Assembly (NCBI GenBank): GCA_007844125.1
Contig: CM017556.1
Location: 18,406,017 to 18,470,016, forward strand
Direction of reading: 5' to 3'
DNA length: 64,000 nt
DNA from: Sinonovacula constricta
Taxonomy: Eukaryota > Mollusca > Bivalvia > Cardiida > Solecurtidae
The position numbers and the translations under genes were made by a program. The notes beneath the pieces are model-generated. The model was given only the letters and a program-made list of their open reading frames with translations. It did not search any database and was not told the origin of the DNA. Below are positions 21,188 through 31,632 of this stretch, piece after piece (the first letter of the stretch is position 1; every line of letters begins with the position of its first letter).

Positions 21188-22090
21188 CTAACACAGACCA
21201 GAAAATATTTCAACAATTTTTTATCAAGCTTTTCAAATGAGTTGACTTGTAGTATGGAGAGAAAAATGTAAAAAAATAAATAAATAATAATTACTAAAAA
21301 TTTATTTTGTCCATTTCTGATATCAGAGACATGCTGCTTTTTTCTGCATGGTGTAAAATTCAAAAATGAAAAATATAAGTGTTTTACTGTGGTAGTTATC
21401 ATTCAAGGTGAAATTGAATTGAAGCAAAACATTGAAAGCCATACATAGTGTTCATGGAGTGTTAAACATGTATTGATGGTGGGTGTGAGAAATTGTAGAA
21501 CAACAATGAAATCACACCAGAGTTTAACAACAAACATGTGACAACAAATGTCTGGACAAGTTTGACAGTGAATAAACATATACAATCATTCTGTATATTG
21601 AAAGTGACGGCAAGAGAAATAGGTGGTGTTCACTATTTTTAGATTCACCAACTGGATAAACTAAAAAGGCACCAGGTTTGTTTTATGACAAATATGGGAC
21701 TGAAATAAAATTTATTGATTTATGTAGCTTATTTGGGCCAATTTAAGTCCATTTTCATTTCAAATATTGAAAAAAAGAAATCACTGATGATCTTTTTTAT
21801 CTAGAAGGTACCTCTGGCAGTTATTTACTATTATGATCTGTGCTGTATCATGGTGTGCTGAAACAAAGTGTGATGTGACGAAAAGTTGGATTACTGGTTA
21901 TGCTTAACAAAGGCATTGGTTGGAAAAATGGTGATGTAATAAGTTTTAAAATATGTAATAAGTTTTAAAATAAACTGTTTGATATTATGTACCGAAGCAC
22001 TGGATGATGTAAATAAATATATACTGAAATGTGAACTGTTCCATGTGTAACATGATGTTCTGAAGCTTAACATTATGTGTAAAATGTAAG

Positions 22091-22215
22091 TTGGATGATG
22101 TGCTAAACTGTTTAGGGATATGCTGATATGATTATGTGCTGCTGCTTGGGAGATATGCTGATGTTTGGATGATGTGCTAAACTGTTTAGGGATATACTGA
22201 TGTGATGCTGCTGCA
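22091..22215. repeat. Tandem duplication, about 74-bp unit, two copies
   Basis: ttggatgatgtgctaaactg with tttagggatat occurs at 22091 and 22165, with the same gatgtgatgctgctg-like continuation. Confidence 0.85.
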
Positions 22216-22397
22216 TCATGGATAAGCTGTCAGCTGTACAGATGTACTGTGGTAGTGTAGGTCAACATCTGTGGTCCTACACTTGGGAACGGTCCACCAG
22301 GTAAAACATTTCTTAACAAAAATAAATGACATTTATATACATGTATATATAATGAACTTCTTATTGTTATAATGACCATTACCAACACTATGCTGCA

Positions 22398-22585
22398 ATT
22401 CCAGTGGAGTATTGGTAGGGTGTCTCAACTTGTAACTCATCTGACTGCTTAGCCTCTTACCCTGTGGGTTCACGTCCCTTTCTGGATGAAGGTCCTTATG
22501 AGGAAAGGTCTGCCATCAGATCTGTAGAGACTGATGGTTCTACCCAGATGTTTGTCAGGGATCTTCCTCCCCCTTTATTTTTTCA
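22398..22585 (+). mobile_element. tRNA-derived SINE, family 1, copy d
   Basis: Head gtggagtattggtagggtgt, B box gtgggttcacgtccc, body gaaggtccttatgaggaaagg, ggttctacccagatg and cttcctccccctt, then A-rich. Confidence 0.62.
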
Positions 22586-24139
22586 AACAAATTTAAAAAA
22601 AAAATGCTGAAAATAACACAATGTAAATTATATTTTTGCCTATTAAAACTACAATAAATTTGACAAAAAGCAGCAACAATATCATTCATTTTGTTCTTGA
22701 TATCTGCCCTTTTCTTTTAATCTAACAATACACAGTAAGTCATAAAGCAATGATGCAATATTCTGTTAGTTTGAACTTTTCAATTGTCTCACATTTTCAC
22801 CAATTAACTCTTGCAACAGTCTGACAGTATACAGAGTATTTGTCTCGGAATCTAATTAGCGTCTGGCTTATTATTCAGCTTTTTAATTTTCGGACACCTT
22901 CTCATTCGTCTCGAAGCAGGTTCTAGACTTTCTTTATTACTTTACAACCAGTTTAGTCTAGACTAGGTCCAGTTGTTAGTGTATATTAGTCTGCAATTGC
23001 TTCCCTTCTGGATTGTCTTTTAACCATTCCACAGTCTATAGAAATCACGAAGAATCATAAGAAGTTATGTTGCTAAAAAAAGTTATGGTGCTGCTATAAT
23101 TTTTTTTGCATTTGGGGATCTATGGTTTTACATTAAGCAGGGTTTTTTTACTATTATTTTTTATCATATGTCTGTATACTTTTTATTGTCATATATTCTG
23201 TCTTCTTCGGCTGCAATAATTATTATTGTGATAGTGCTGGAACTACCTTGACCTTGTTGCTTGCGTGGATGATTTGTGAAAATGAGATGTTCAGTAGACT
23301 GTTTTAGACACCTTTTTATAGTTAGAATTTTTTCTTATTCCTACACACAGCAAGAGACTTGTATTAGCTTCAAAATAAATGTGGACAATTTGGGAGATTT
23401 AATTTAAAAAAAACACCTGTTTATGGTGATGTGAAAAAGTTATATGAGCACAATGATTAATTTCAGTGCAACATTTATTTCAAATTTGGGTATAATAACA
23501 ATTTAAAACAAAAAAAAATGACCATTTTAATTAGCGATCAGCATTTCAATGTATAATTATCTATTGCCAGTGATCAGCAGTGTAAGCTGAGGAAAGGTTT
23601 CTGTTGCACAGTCCTTAACCTGAAATCAATGTTCTATGTTTGCAAATTACATCTATAATAGTATCTTACCTTATCACAGACTAAGACCAATGTGCATGAC
23701 TTAATATGTCTCGACATTTTTGTCAGAATACGCACACTATAATTAGATGTTAGCTGCTTAGACTTGAGTCTTTGTCTTCTGGCCAATCTGTGATTATGAT
23801 GGATTGGGTTTGCAGGACCTGTCCACCAATTCCTTTTTTTAACAGTTCCCAAACATTTACAATCTAACAGATGTACACTTTTTGTTGTTGTAAATTAAAT
23901 AGATAAACAAAATTTAATTATTTAAAAAGAGAAAAAAATAATGATAAAAGATTTAAAAGTGGCAGCATGAGGGGTTCTAACTAAAGGCACTTCAAGTAAA
24001 TGTAGCTAGCAGGTAGTCATTAGACAATCTGGGCAGATACTACATAGAAGTTTCATAAATGTTGTTCTTTCAACTTGACTTTAGCTGAATGTAAGGCTTT
24101 ATCACTTTAAAAGAAAAAACAAAAACAGTTTCCACTTTA
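22586..24139. other. AT-rich stretch with a weak minus-strand exon signal
   Basis: On the minus strand 23669-23871 is bounded by a weak acceptor (catctgttag) and a strong donor AAG|gtaagat at 23668. Two frames are partly open (IVNVWELLKKGIGGQVLQTQ... stopping at 23757, and a 72-codon frame). They conflict, so no gene is called. Confidence 0.35.
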
Positions 24140-24194
24140 ATGCATTATTATTGCAGTAGATTTCTTCTTGAAAAAGAAATCAAGATAACATGCA

Positions 24195-24275
24195 AAGGTT
24201 TAGAAACCTTGAATGTGCACCAGGAACCAAAGTTTAACGAAACCTTACACTATATTGGTGCAAGGTTTCCTTATA
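24195..24275. repeat. Imperfect inverted repeat with three GAAACCTT copies
   Basis: gaaaccttg..tgcacca (24202-24221) pairs with tggtgcaaggtttc (24257-24270), leaving a 4-base bulge. A third gaaacctt sits in the loop. Confidence 0.55.
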
Positions 24276-24324
24276 TATTTCTTGTTTTTTCTGGGGCATA
24301 TGAACCTACTGGCAGACAAAGCCT

Positions 24325-24687
24325 TTAAGGTTCCTTAAGATTTGCTTTCACAGAAGAAAAGAAATTCATTTTTATATTAGGAAGAACATTTCTAGTCAAC
24401 AAATTGTTTTGAAGAATTTTAATTCTGTCATTAACAAACAGTCTTTGGTTATGTTTTAGCCATATAAGTAATTCATTGCTTGCCTGGTCATGTAAGTTGG
24501 TTGTAAAAATTATTTGTTGCACTCTCTGACACGATCGTAGAGCTTTTGCACAATAGTAACGGGGGAAATTTTTTTTTATTAATAAATATATCCGGAAATG
24601 CTCACAGGCAGATCTATTTAACCTGAACGTGATCAGATTTAATTCATATAACATCTTGAAACAGGCATTCAACAAGCAACATGCCAC
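24325..24687 (-). CDS. Open frame of 120 codons, minus strand, doubtful
   Basis: The longest open frame in the window that is not repeat-driven. The C-terminal half (RVQQIIFTTNLHDQASNELL, then IWLKHNQRLFVNDRIK) has a plausible amphipathic, Asn/Gln/Lys-rich composition. The N-terminal half crosses a poly(A) run (encoded LLIKKNF) and looks less coding. Possible splice entry is ...tgcaaaag at about 24541. No catalytic motif, membrane segment or family is recognised. It ends beside a family-3 SINE. It may be a decayed gene fragment or chance. Confidence 0.25.
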   Translation of the reverse strand: MACCLLNACFKMLYELNLITFRLNRSACEHFRIYLLIKKNFPRYYCAKALRSCQRVQQIIFTTNLHDQASNELLIWLKHNQRLFVNDRIKILQNNLLTRNVLPNIKMNFFSSVKANLKEP

Positions 24688-24706
24688 CCAACAACTTGGT
24701 TAACCG

Positions 24707-24995
24707 GTCGCAATAGCTCAGGTGGTGGTGCGTCGGCTTGCAGATCAGGAGGTCTCGGGTCCAAACCCCGGCCTGGTCAAACCAAAGAATTTAAAGTGCG
24801 TAGTAGTGGCTTCCCTCCTAATGCTCCGGGTTAAGGGGACAGCATTACACGTGACCTGTCTGTGTCAGTACAATGGGCTGGCCGGGTTCAGTCCCTGGGT
24901 ACCTCATAAGTGCACCTGTGCTATAATGATAGATATGTCGCTGCACAGTATCGACAAAAATGCCGGCAAATTCCAATCCCACAACTTTGTTCTAT
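24707..24995 (+). mobile_element. tRNA-derived SINE, family 3
   Basis: Head cgcaatagctcaggtggtgg (A box tagctcaggtgg) and gggtccaaaccccggcc (degraded B box) at 24713-24778. A GC-richer body of about 220 bp includes gctccgggttaaggggacag and tcagtccctgggtacc. Distinct from families 1 and 2 beyond the head. Confidence 0.65.
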
Positions 24996-25527
24996 GATAA
25001 TGCTGCTGTGCCCTGTGACAACTGATTTGTAATAATAAGAATGCTTTGTAATAGGTTTATTACATTGATTTTAATCTACAGACTGCTTCACCTATAATGC
25101 CTACTTACCAAACTGCAGAAATGGAGACATATATTAATGTTTCTCTAAGCTTAGGTTACTAGACCTTGTATACACTCATTATACACTCAGTGTTATCTAA
25201 TGTTTTAGCATATAACCTTGACTACACTTGATAAAAGCGTAAAAAAATTCACACATTTTAAGCTGACTGATCATAATCTACACTATTCACTCTTTGCCTT
25301 GTGGATTGTCGGAGCAGGTAAAGCAGGTATCAGTCTATTGGGATTTCTGGATGAATGGCCAATGTTACATAATAATGGATCAGTAGTACCAGAGGAATCA
25401 AGGCCATTTATTTACAACCCAATAGTTTACTGTCTGGAAAATTAAATGTCTTTTCTAGGATTTGCAAGCATTTGTCATCATTGATTGTGGTAGCTTATTT
25501 TGTTTCAGTTTTTTGTTTATTTTGCTA
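24996..25527. other. AT-rich stretch with a weak terminal-exon-like frame
   Basis: On the plus strand, after ctttgccttgtggattgtcggagcag (ending 25317), a frame reads GKAGISLLGFLDEWPM... to a stop near 25443 with attaaa at the stop. Plausible but unsupported; no family recognised. Confidence 0.25.
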
Positions 25528-25765
25528 TGTGAGGCACCATAGTCAAGTGGTAAGAGTTGCCAACTTGTAACTCCTCAGGCCCTCACTGCATGGGTTCGAG
25601 TCCTGGATGGGGATAGAAGTTTCATGCGGAGAGGTTTTTCAGCTAACCTGCTATGTGCCGGGGGTTCTACCCAGACCTACATCTGGAGTCTCCTCCACCG
25701 ATAATAAGCTGGATGTCACCATAAGTTGTGTTGATGCGATGTACATTTTCCTATATAAATAGGGG
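25528..25765 (+). mobile_element. tRNA-derived SINE, family 1, copy e (well preserved)
   Basis: Head ggcaccatagtcaagtggta, then cttgtaactcctcaggccc, B box gggttcgagtcctgg, then ggagaggtttttcagctaac, ggttctacccagacc, ctcctccaccgataataagc and tcaccataagttgtgttgat. With copy g this defines the family's full length, about 220-235 bp. Confidence 0.78.
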
Positions 25766-26397
25766 AATCATTTTCTCTAAGGACATTTCATACATTTACG
25801 TTGTTTTGCTCTTCTGTAAAAGTCAGAGTAAAAACTCATTAGGTCAAAAATACTTCATATTAAATAGTTATATGAATAAGGAGATGTCATAAAATAGAAT
25901 TTTATCCTCAAGTCCATATACAAGCTTAAGTAATTTTATTATTTCCTTTTTATTATTACAAACTAGATTAAAATACTAGAAAATCTTGATGTCATATTGA
26001 AAGCACTTTAGATAAAATGCTGTGCAGTGGCTTTCAATCATTGCCATAAAATATCCTGGTGAAATGCCCTTGGAACTGCCTGAGAGAGAACAAGTGTCTT
26101 GCTAGACAGTTACTTTTTTCTTTTCTGAGCATTCAATTTGGCAGTTATTTCATGCCTAGCATGTACATGTAGCTGAGAATTATATCTGATCTATTACATA
26201 TAATGTGTTATTGTAATAAAACTTGTTGATAAAGGAGTTGTTACATTCAAATGTTGTTACTTTCCATTTGAAGAATTCATTTTGTTGACAAGCCCTAAGA
26301 TCTTAAAATAATATAATTCAATTTCCTGAACCTTTTTTTTGTGTGTAAATTGTTCAGTACATTTACTGTATTCTTCTGAAAATTTACAATAAAAAAT
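25766..26397. other. AT-rich stretch, nothing recognised
   Basis: No supported feature. Confidence 0.5.
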
Positions 26398-26462
26398 AGA
26401 ACTGATATTCCTTATTTTAATATGCCATCTAGATCTGACTTAGAAGAAGGAATATCAGTTCT
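26398..26462. repeat. Perfect 16-bp inverted repeat (stem-loop)
   Basis: AGAACTGATATTCCTT at 26398 and its exact complement at 26447-26462 flank a 33-base loop. Pairing extends outward through A-run/T-run. Size and shape suit a small MITE or a hairpin RNA. Confidence 0.88.
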
Positions 26463-26547
26463 TTTTTTATATAAAGTTCTGAAGAAACAAACTCTAACCA
26501 CAGTTCTCATAAGCACAAAATTGATCTGACATTTTGGGTTTTTTTAA

Positions 26548-26714
26548 CCCCTTTTTTTCAGGGAGCATTAACATCAAGGAATAACTAATTTTTACATATT
26601 TTGAACATTAGACTTACCCACCCTCTGGAATACATGCTTCTTTATTGACCACATTGTTCAAAATATGTAAACATTAGTTATTCCTCAATGTAATTGCTCC
26701 TTGAAAAAAGGGGG
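26548..26714. mobile_element. Fold-back MITE, 59-bp TIRs, TTAA at the left end
   Basis: TIRs 26548-26606 and 26656-26714 pair with about 7 mismatches in 59 (ends CCCCTTTTTTTCA and TGAAAAAAGGGGG; inner ends acatattttgaac / gttcaaaatatgt), leaving a 49-base loop. TTAA precedes the left end; the right flank is ATTT, so the target duplication is decayed. There is no coding capacity. The loop recurs alone at 29765-29808. Confidence 0.88.
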
Positions 26715-27895
26715 ATTTATACCCCCCCCCCCGTTTATGATTGGTCGTAGAATTAACCATTTATTCTCATAATTCAAGAAAATTTATTTTTAAACTAGCT
26801 AAACTTGAATTGATCAGGCTTATGCAAGTAGTGCCAATTCAGAACAGCCAGCTCCCTCCTGAGAACCTGAGAATATGATAAAATCACATACATTCCAATA
26901 CACACATTTTAATGTGTATTTCGATTTCATTTACGATTAATTTCAACACTGAAATCACAACACCCTGTCAAGTAAAAAAAAAATCAAAATTGCAGAGCTG
27001 AAAATTGTGTGAAGTCTTTGTTTGTAAAATAGGCAATTAAGGAGGATATCAAATAATGTAGAGAAATGACATAAGAGTTGAATTCTGAATACATTTTAGG
27101 AAAATGAGTATTTAAACACAGCTAATTTACTGATATTATTTGCATGTCTGCCATCATGGCAGAGTATAGATGAATCTTAAATGATTCACAATTAGATTAT
27201 AGCTCAACTGTGGTTTTCATCACAAGAAAAATGAATGTTACTGCTGTAGTAATAAATTTGTCAATATCTGCAAAAAATGTATTTAGGCTGGGAATATTGG
27301 TGGGACTTTACAGTTGATTTTTTTTGTAAATCATGTGGCATGTTGCAAATCATGTGACTTGTTTAAAATTAGTTTTTAGTGCCATCTGACTTAGCTTAAT
27401 ACAAGGAATGATGAATTTTTAGGTGAATATTAGACTATGTGAGAAAATATTAAGGTAAAACAGATTTGTCTTTATCATAATATTTATACATGCACAAGAT
27501 CTTTATTAAAGCTGATGAAATTTGTCATATTTTTCAAAATGTTGTGTTAATATAATGTGTTAACCAAAATGATAGAATGTAATTACTGATGCAGAGCTAC
27601 ATAACTGCAATTACCAGGAAACACCTGTATGGATTTAAATATTTTTATCAATTTATTTTTCAAAAGAGACCATTGTTATGTTATTCAGAATGTGTTTTGT
27701 TGCTGTTGTAGCGGGAGTGCGGGGTAGGTAGCAGGGTTTGGGTTTGCAGCTTTGGGTCCACTACTAGGACAGCTGCTATATCCCAAGGTGGTCTCAGGGA
27801 CCTCCTTCACTGTTCTTAATCCCTCCAACTAAATATGTTATTTTTCTGATAATATCTGCTTTTTTATTAAATGAAAACCTTGTATTGTTTAGGCT
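26715..27895. other. AT-rich stretch; one GC-richer patch
   Basis: 26724-26734 is a C-run. 27713-27830 is GC-richer and follows a fair acceptor (tgttgctgttgtag), but the best frame stops after about 35 codons and shows no convincing protein. No gene called. Confidence 0.4.
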
Positions 27896-28495
27896 CATTT
27901 CTTGTTCCTTATGGCCCATCATAAAAAGTGCAGAATTATTTTTTGTACTTTATGGCGCATCAGACCAAAGTGCCGAATTATTTGTTGTACTTTATAGCCC
28001 ATCAGACCAAAGTGCAGAATTATTTGTTGTACTTTATGGCCCATCCGACCAAAGTGCAGAATTATTTGTTGTACTTTATGGCTCATCAGACCAAAGTGCA
28101 GAACTATTTTATACTTTATGGGCCTTCAGACCAAGGTGCAGAATGATTTGTTGAACTTTATGGCTTATCAGACCAAAGTGCAGAATTATTTGTTGCACTT
28201 TATGGCTCATCAGACCAAAGTGCAGAATCAATTGTACTTTATAGCCCATCAGACCAAAGTGCAAAATTATTTGTTGTACTTTATGGCTCATCAGACCAAA
28301 GTGCAGAATAATTTGTTGTACTTTATATCTCATCAGACCAAAGTCGAGAATCATTTGTTGTACTTTATGGCTCATCAAACCAAAGTGCAAAATTATTTGT
28401 CTTACTTTTTTGTTCATCAGACCAAATTGCAAACTTATTTGCCATACTTTATGGTCCGTCAGACCATAGCAGTCTCATTTGTTTTACTTCTTAAT
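27896..28495. repeat. Minisatellite, 42-bp unit, about 14 copies
   Basis: cagaccaaagtgcagaatta followed by tttgttgtactttatggcccat repeats every 42 bp from about 27917, with 1-4 changes per copy and a few shortened units. 42 is a multiple of 3, so 14-residue pseudo-peptides stay open on both strands (for example MAHQTKVQNYLLYF); these are not evidence of a gene. Confidence 0.95.
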
Positions 28496-29764
28496 CCATG
28501 AGAAAATAGCATAGACTCATTTGTTTGTTCGATATGGTCCGTCACCTTGTAGATACATCTATTTCAGATGTTGGTCCCTGTCCACAGTCCCGCTCGGAAG
28601 TTTTGATTTAATGTATACACTATCTTATCTTCAAACTTCTAGTCACTTTTAAGACAGACTGTCACTATGCCTTTATTTCTGGAAGGAAGAACACATACAA
28701 ATCAGCTAAATATCTTAGCAATTAATTGGAAATAATCAGTGTTATTTGGATCAAACATTCATTATGTAAACAAAATGAATAGGTTTACCATGGATATGTA
28801 AATAACTTTATTTAGGAAATGGAAAGCAGACTGAATCATCTTAAAATATAATATTTATGCACATAATTTATGTGTTTATTCAATCTTTCATTATAATAAA
28901 TAAATCTTGTTCTCTGAAAGAAGATTTGATAAAATCAATTAAAAAAAACAAATCTATTGAAAATATGTTTTCATGGCCCCTAATAGGGTATTGGTATAAT
29001 TAATTAAGATTTCTTACATATGATTATACATTCTTCCACATGGAGCACTCCAGGCATTCTGACAGAAATTTCTTTATTTTCTTAAATATAATTTGCACAT
29101 TAAATCTGGTGGAGTGTTTTCTATTGCCTCATTTGAAAAGGTCAAGGTCACTTTTTAAGATTTTTTTTGTTTTTAATTCTATGATTTAAGGTTTTTTTAC
29201 TGAAGGATTTTCAAATAAAAATTTCTTTTCCAGTATATGTTTCATTTTTATTAGCTGTATGGTAGAGATATAATGATGATTATTACAGAAATCTTTGAAT
29301 TGTTTATTAGCAGATTTCATTTTCTTTATAACCTTAAAGCAGACATGACATAGAGCTTGTCTTGAAAAAAGAACAGAATCTATTTATGTCTTTTGTCTGG
29401 CAATGCCAAAGTTCTAAACTGTTATATTGCAACATTGATCTTTATTACCGCTGGCCAGTCTCATCTATCAAACCAGTGTAATCTTTTACAGTTATGATAA
29501 ATCATTTCCTTGTTGTCCCAAGTCATTCTACCTTTGGTGACTTAATTGTTTGTAACCACATTTAGTGGTATCTAGACATAACTAGTCACTAGTGACTTTG
29601 CAGCAAATAGTGTAGATCCTGATCAGGCTGTCTCTAGAGAAAGCTAGCTGATCTGGACCTATATATTTGTCCTAAAACAAGAACTAGTTTTGCATGACAG
29701 ACTGAGATATATAGACTTCTAGAGGGACTCGGAAAGAGTTACAGCTCAGATTGATCAAATGGAT
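28496..29764. other. AT-rich stretch; holds one dispersed-repeat fragment
   Basis: 29600-29650 contains gcagcaaatagtgtagatcc tgatcag, a fragment of a dispersed family also at 51616-51642 and related to the 59.2-61.6 kb array. Nothing else supported. Confidence 0.5.
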
Positions 29765-29808
29765 AGATTTACCCACCCTCCGGAATACATGCCTCTTTAT
29801 TGACCACA
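29765..29808. repeat. 44-bp copy of the loop of the fold-back MITE
   Basis: acccaccctccggaatacat and its flanks match 26610-26653 with 3 differences in 44, without the TIRs. The minus strand of the motif contains AATAAA. Confidence 0.85.
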
Positions 29809-30864
29809 ACTTTATGGGCTGCCATAAATAAGTATGGTGAGTCTTGCAGTACAAAATGCCACTTGTCGGCCATAAGATTTGAACTTTTGACAAATAAAAT
29901 AAGAGCTTCATAAATTGAACAAAATGTACTAGATTAATCAATAAATTTAATAAATGTAATTGCTTTATCTTGATTGAAGTACCACTTATGATCAATGGAA
30001 ATTTATTGGAAGTATTATCCTCAATTATTTTCCTCTATAAAACAGTATATTGCTAACACAGCCACACTAGCCTAGCTTATGGTCACAAAAGTTGTTTTTT
30101 TCTTTTCACAATGATTAACTGACTAATTATGGTTACAAAGATTTCCTGTATGTATTTGGTCACTGTGACTGGATTAGCTTGTGGTCATTAAGACCACCTT
30201 GTCTTATATGGTGTCAGCGACTAATTTAGCTAATATGAGCACAAAGTTTTTCTTTGTTTTATATAGTCATAGTGACTAGCTAAATTAGCCTATGGTCAAA
30301 CAGATAAATAGAATCTATCATAAACTTGAACAAGCATGAGATGAGAAGAAACCAACCAGAGGGTGAACTATTTTGATCTAAACAAGCCTTGGTAAATTTT
30401 CATTGAAATAGGACACCGGAGGGTTAGGATCTTCTGATGTCTCATCTAATACTAGGATTGATCCATTTTTCTCATTAACATATAAGCTAAAGACACATTC
30501 TGTTGGGATTATTTTATGCTTAATCACATAATAGCCTACAACATAATCTTAGCACAACAAGTTAAATTTAGCTGGCATATATAAGGAATAGTGTGTAAGA
30601 AAGAAAAACACACACTTACTTGCCATTTAGATTGTGTCTGCTTTTCTTATGTCAAAAATATTTGTTAATTGCCATACAAACAAATGATGTCATCCTTTAA
30701 CTGCATATCAATGTCAACATCCTGTACTGCTGCGCCATTTCTGTTAACTTGGTAATGTATGTATTACTTAAATTATTATTTCTTTCAGTGTCAGTCATGA
30801 TTTGTGCTTTGAAAGAAATGTTTTAATTGGAAAAAATATTTCTACATTAAATTTTAGTATTTTC

Positions 30865-30865
<1 letters not shown>
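29809..30865. other. AT-rich stretch with a loose gtcac/ctagc periodicity
   Basis: Between 30060 and 30300 the phrase 'tggtcac/ggtcacaaag ... gactgg/gactaa ... attagct' recurs about every 60-75 bp, a highly decayed tandem repeat. No gene. Confidence 0.4.
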
Positions 30866-30947
<82 letters not shown>

Positions 30948-30972
30948 GACACAGACACAGAGAGATAGATTA
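30866..30972. repeat. Compound microsatellite (TA)n(GA)n(CAGA)n
   Basis: About 11 TA, 7 GA, then about 12 CAGA units and an imperfect (CAGAGA) tail. The minus-strand Cys/Leu/Ser/Val open frame through it is an artefact. Confidence 0.98.
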
Positions 30973-31191
30973 TTCCAAAGTGAGTAGGAATACAATTTTA
31001 GGTGCTCTACCTATGTGAGGTAATCCATCTAAGATAAGTTTTTATTATGACAGCTGTTTCAGTAACATTTTGACATAACTTTATCTTCTTAGTGATAATG
31101 CTTTATAATATATTATCACAGTAACTAACCTATCCTGTGATCCTAAGGACTGCCTAGTCATATATGGTCCCAGGAACTTTTTTATTTTTTA
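30973..31191. other. Short AT-rich gap
   Basis: Nothing supported. Confidence 0.5.
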
Positions 31192-31409
31192 CCCTTTTAT
31201 TCATAGTTCATCTTTAAATTTGATAATTCACCTGACTTTGTTGTTTTTATTTAAAAGAAATAGAAAGATTTTAATAAATGTAAGTTCGGCTTGTAATAAT
31301 AGATTAAAGGCTGAACCAGTCAACACATAAACCTTTAGTGATGCAAATTCTCCTAATGCGTGTGAATGAATTGTAAAAGCGTAAAATGGCGTATACATGC
31401 AGGAAAGGG
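31192..31409 (+). mobile_element. TTAA-flanked MITE (piggyBac-like ends), copy 2
   Basis: 218 bp, starting CCCTTTTATTCATAGTTCAT as in copy 1 and ending ATGCAGGAAAGGG followed by TTAA (left flank TTTA). Internal blocks match 11621-11845 in order. No transposase. Confidence 0.78.
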
Positions 31410-31431
31410 TTAAATACATCGCAGCAACCAA

Positions 31432-31632
31432 TAATGATCATTATAGTGACATCCAGCTATTTTTGTGAAGGAAAACACTGGCGCTGCGCAGATCATCCGA
31501 AAGACCTTCCCCCATTAAGTCCTTTGACCCAATCAGGACTTAATTACCCCACATGGTGAGGAGCAAAGCTGTCAGGAATTACATAGTAATGGCAACTCTA
31601 CCATTTTCTCACAGGTGCTCCTCACAGGGACT
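31432..31632 (-). mobile_element. tRNA-derived SINE, family 1, copy f (the only minus-strand copy)
   Basis: Read on the minus strand: head near 31630-31590 (gaaaatggtagagttgcc), then tgattgggtcaaaggactta, gggggaaggtctttcg, and agctggatgtcactataatg at the 3' end. It abuts the MITE at 31409. Confidence 0.6.

Larger units (their letters stand above)
20775..22090. other. AT-rich stretch with one GC-richer coding-like island
   Basis: The island at 21030-21190 is listed separately. The remaining open frames (21169-21585, minus) are AT-driven and unsupported. Confidence 0.4.

Noticed and set aside
22240..22302. Plus-strand exon-like segment ending CCACCAG|gtaaaa (MYCGSVGQHLW... or ICGPTLGNGPP)
   Set aside because: Two conflicting frames and no clear acceptor.
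23669..23871. Minus-strand exon with donor AAG|gtaagat
   Set aside because: The frame that fits the acceptor stops before the donor, and the frame that reaches the donor lacks an acceptor.
24713..24785. Functional tRNA gene
   Set aside because: tRNA-like head continues into a SINE body, and the B box is degraded.
27885..28501. Open frames of 72-127 codons with MAHQTKVQNYLLYF repeats
   Set aside because: Driven by the 42-bp minisatellite; both strands are open, which a real gene would not need.
30795..30995. Minus frame rich in Cys-Leu-Ser-Val
   Set aside because: Translation of a (CAGA)n/(GA)n microsatellite.
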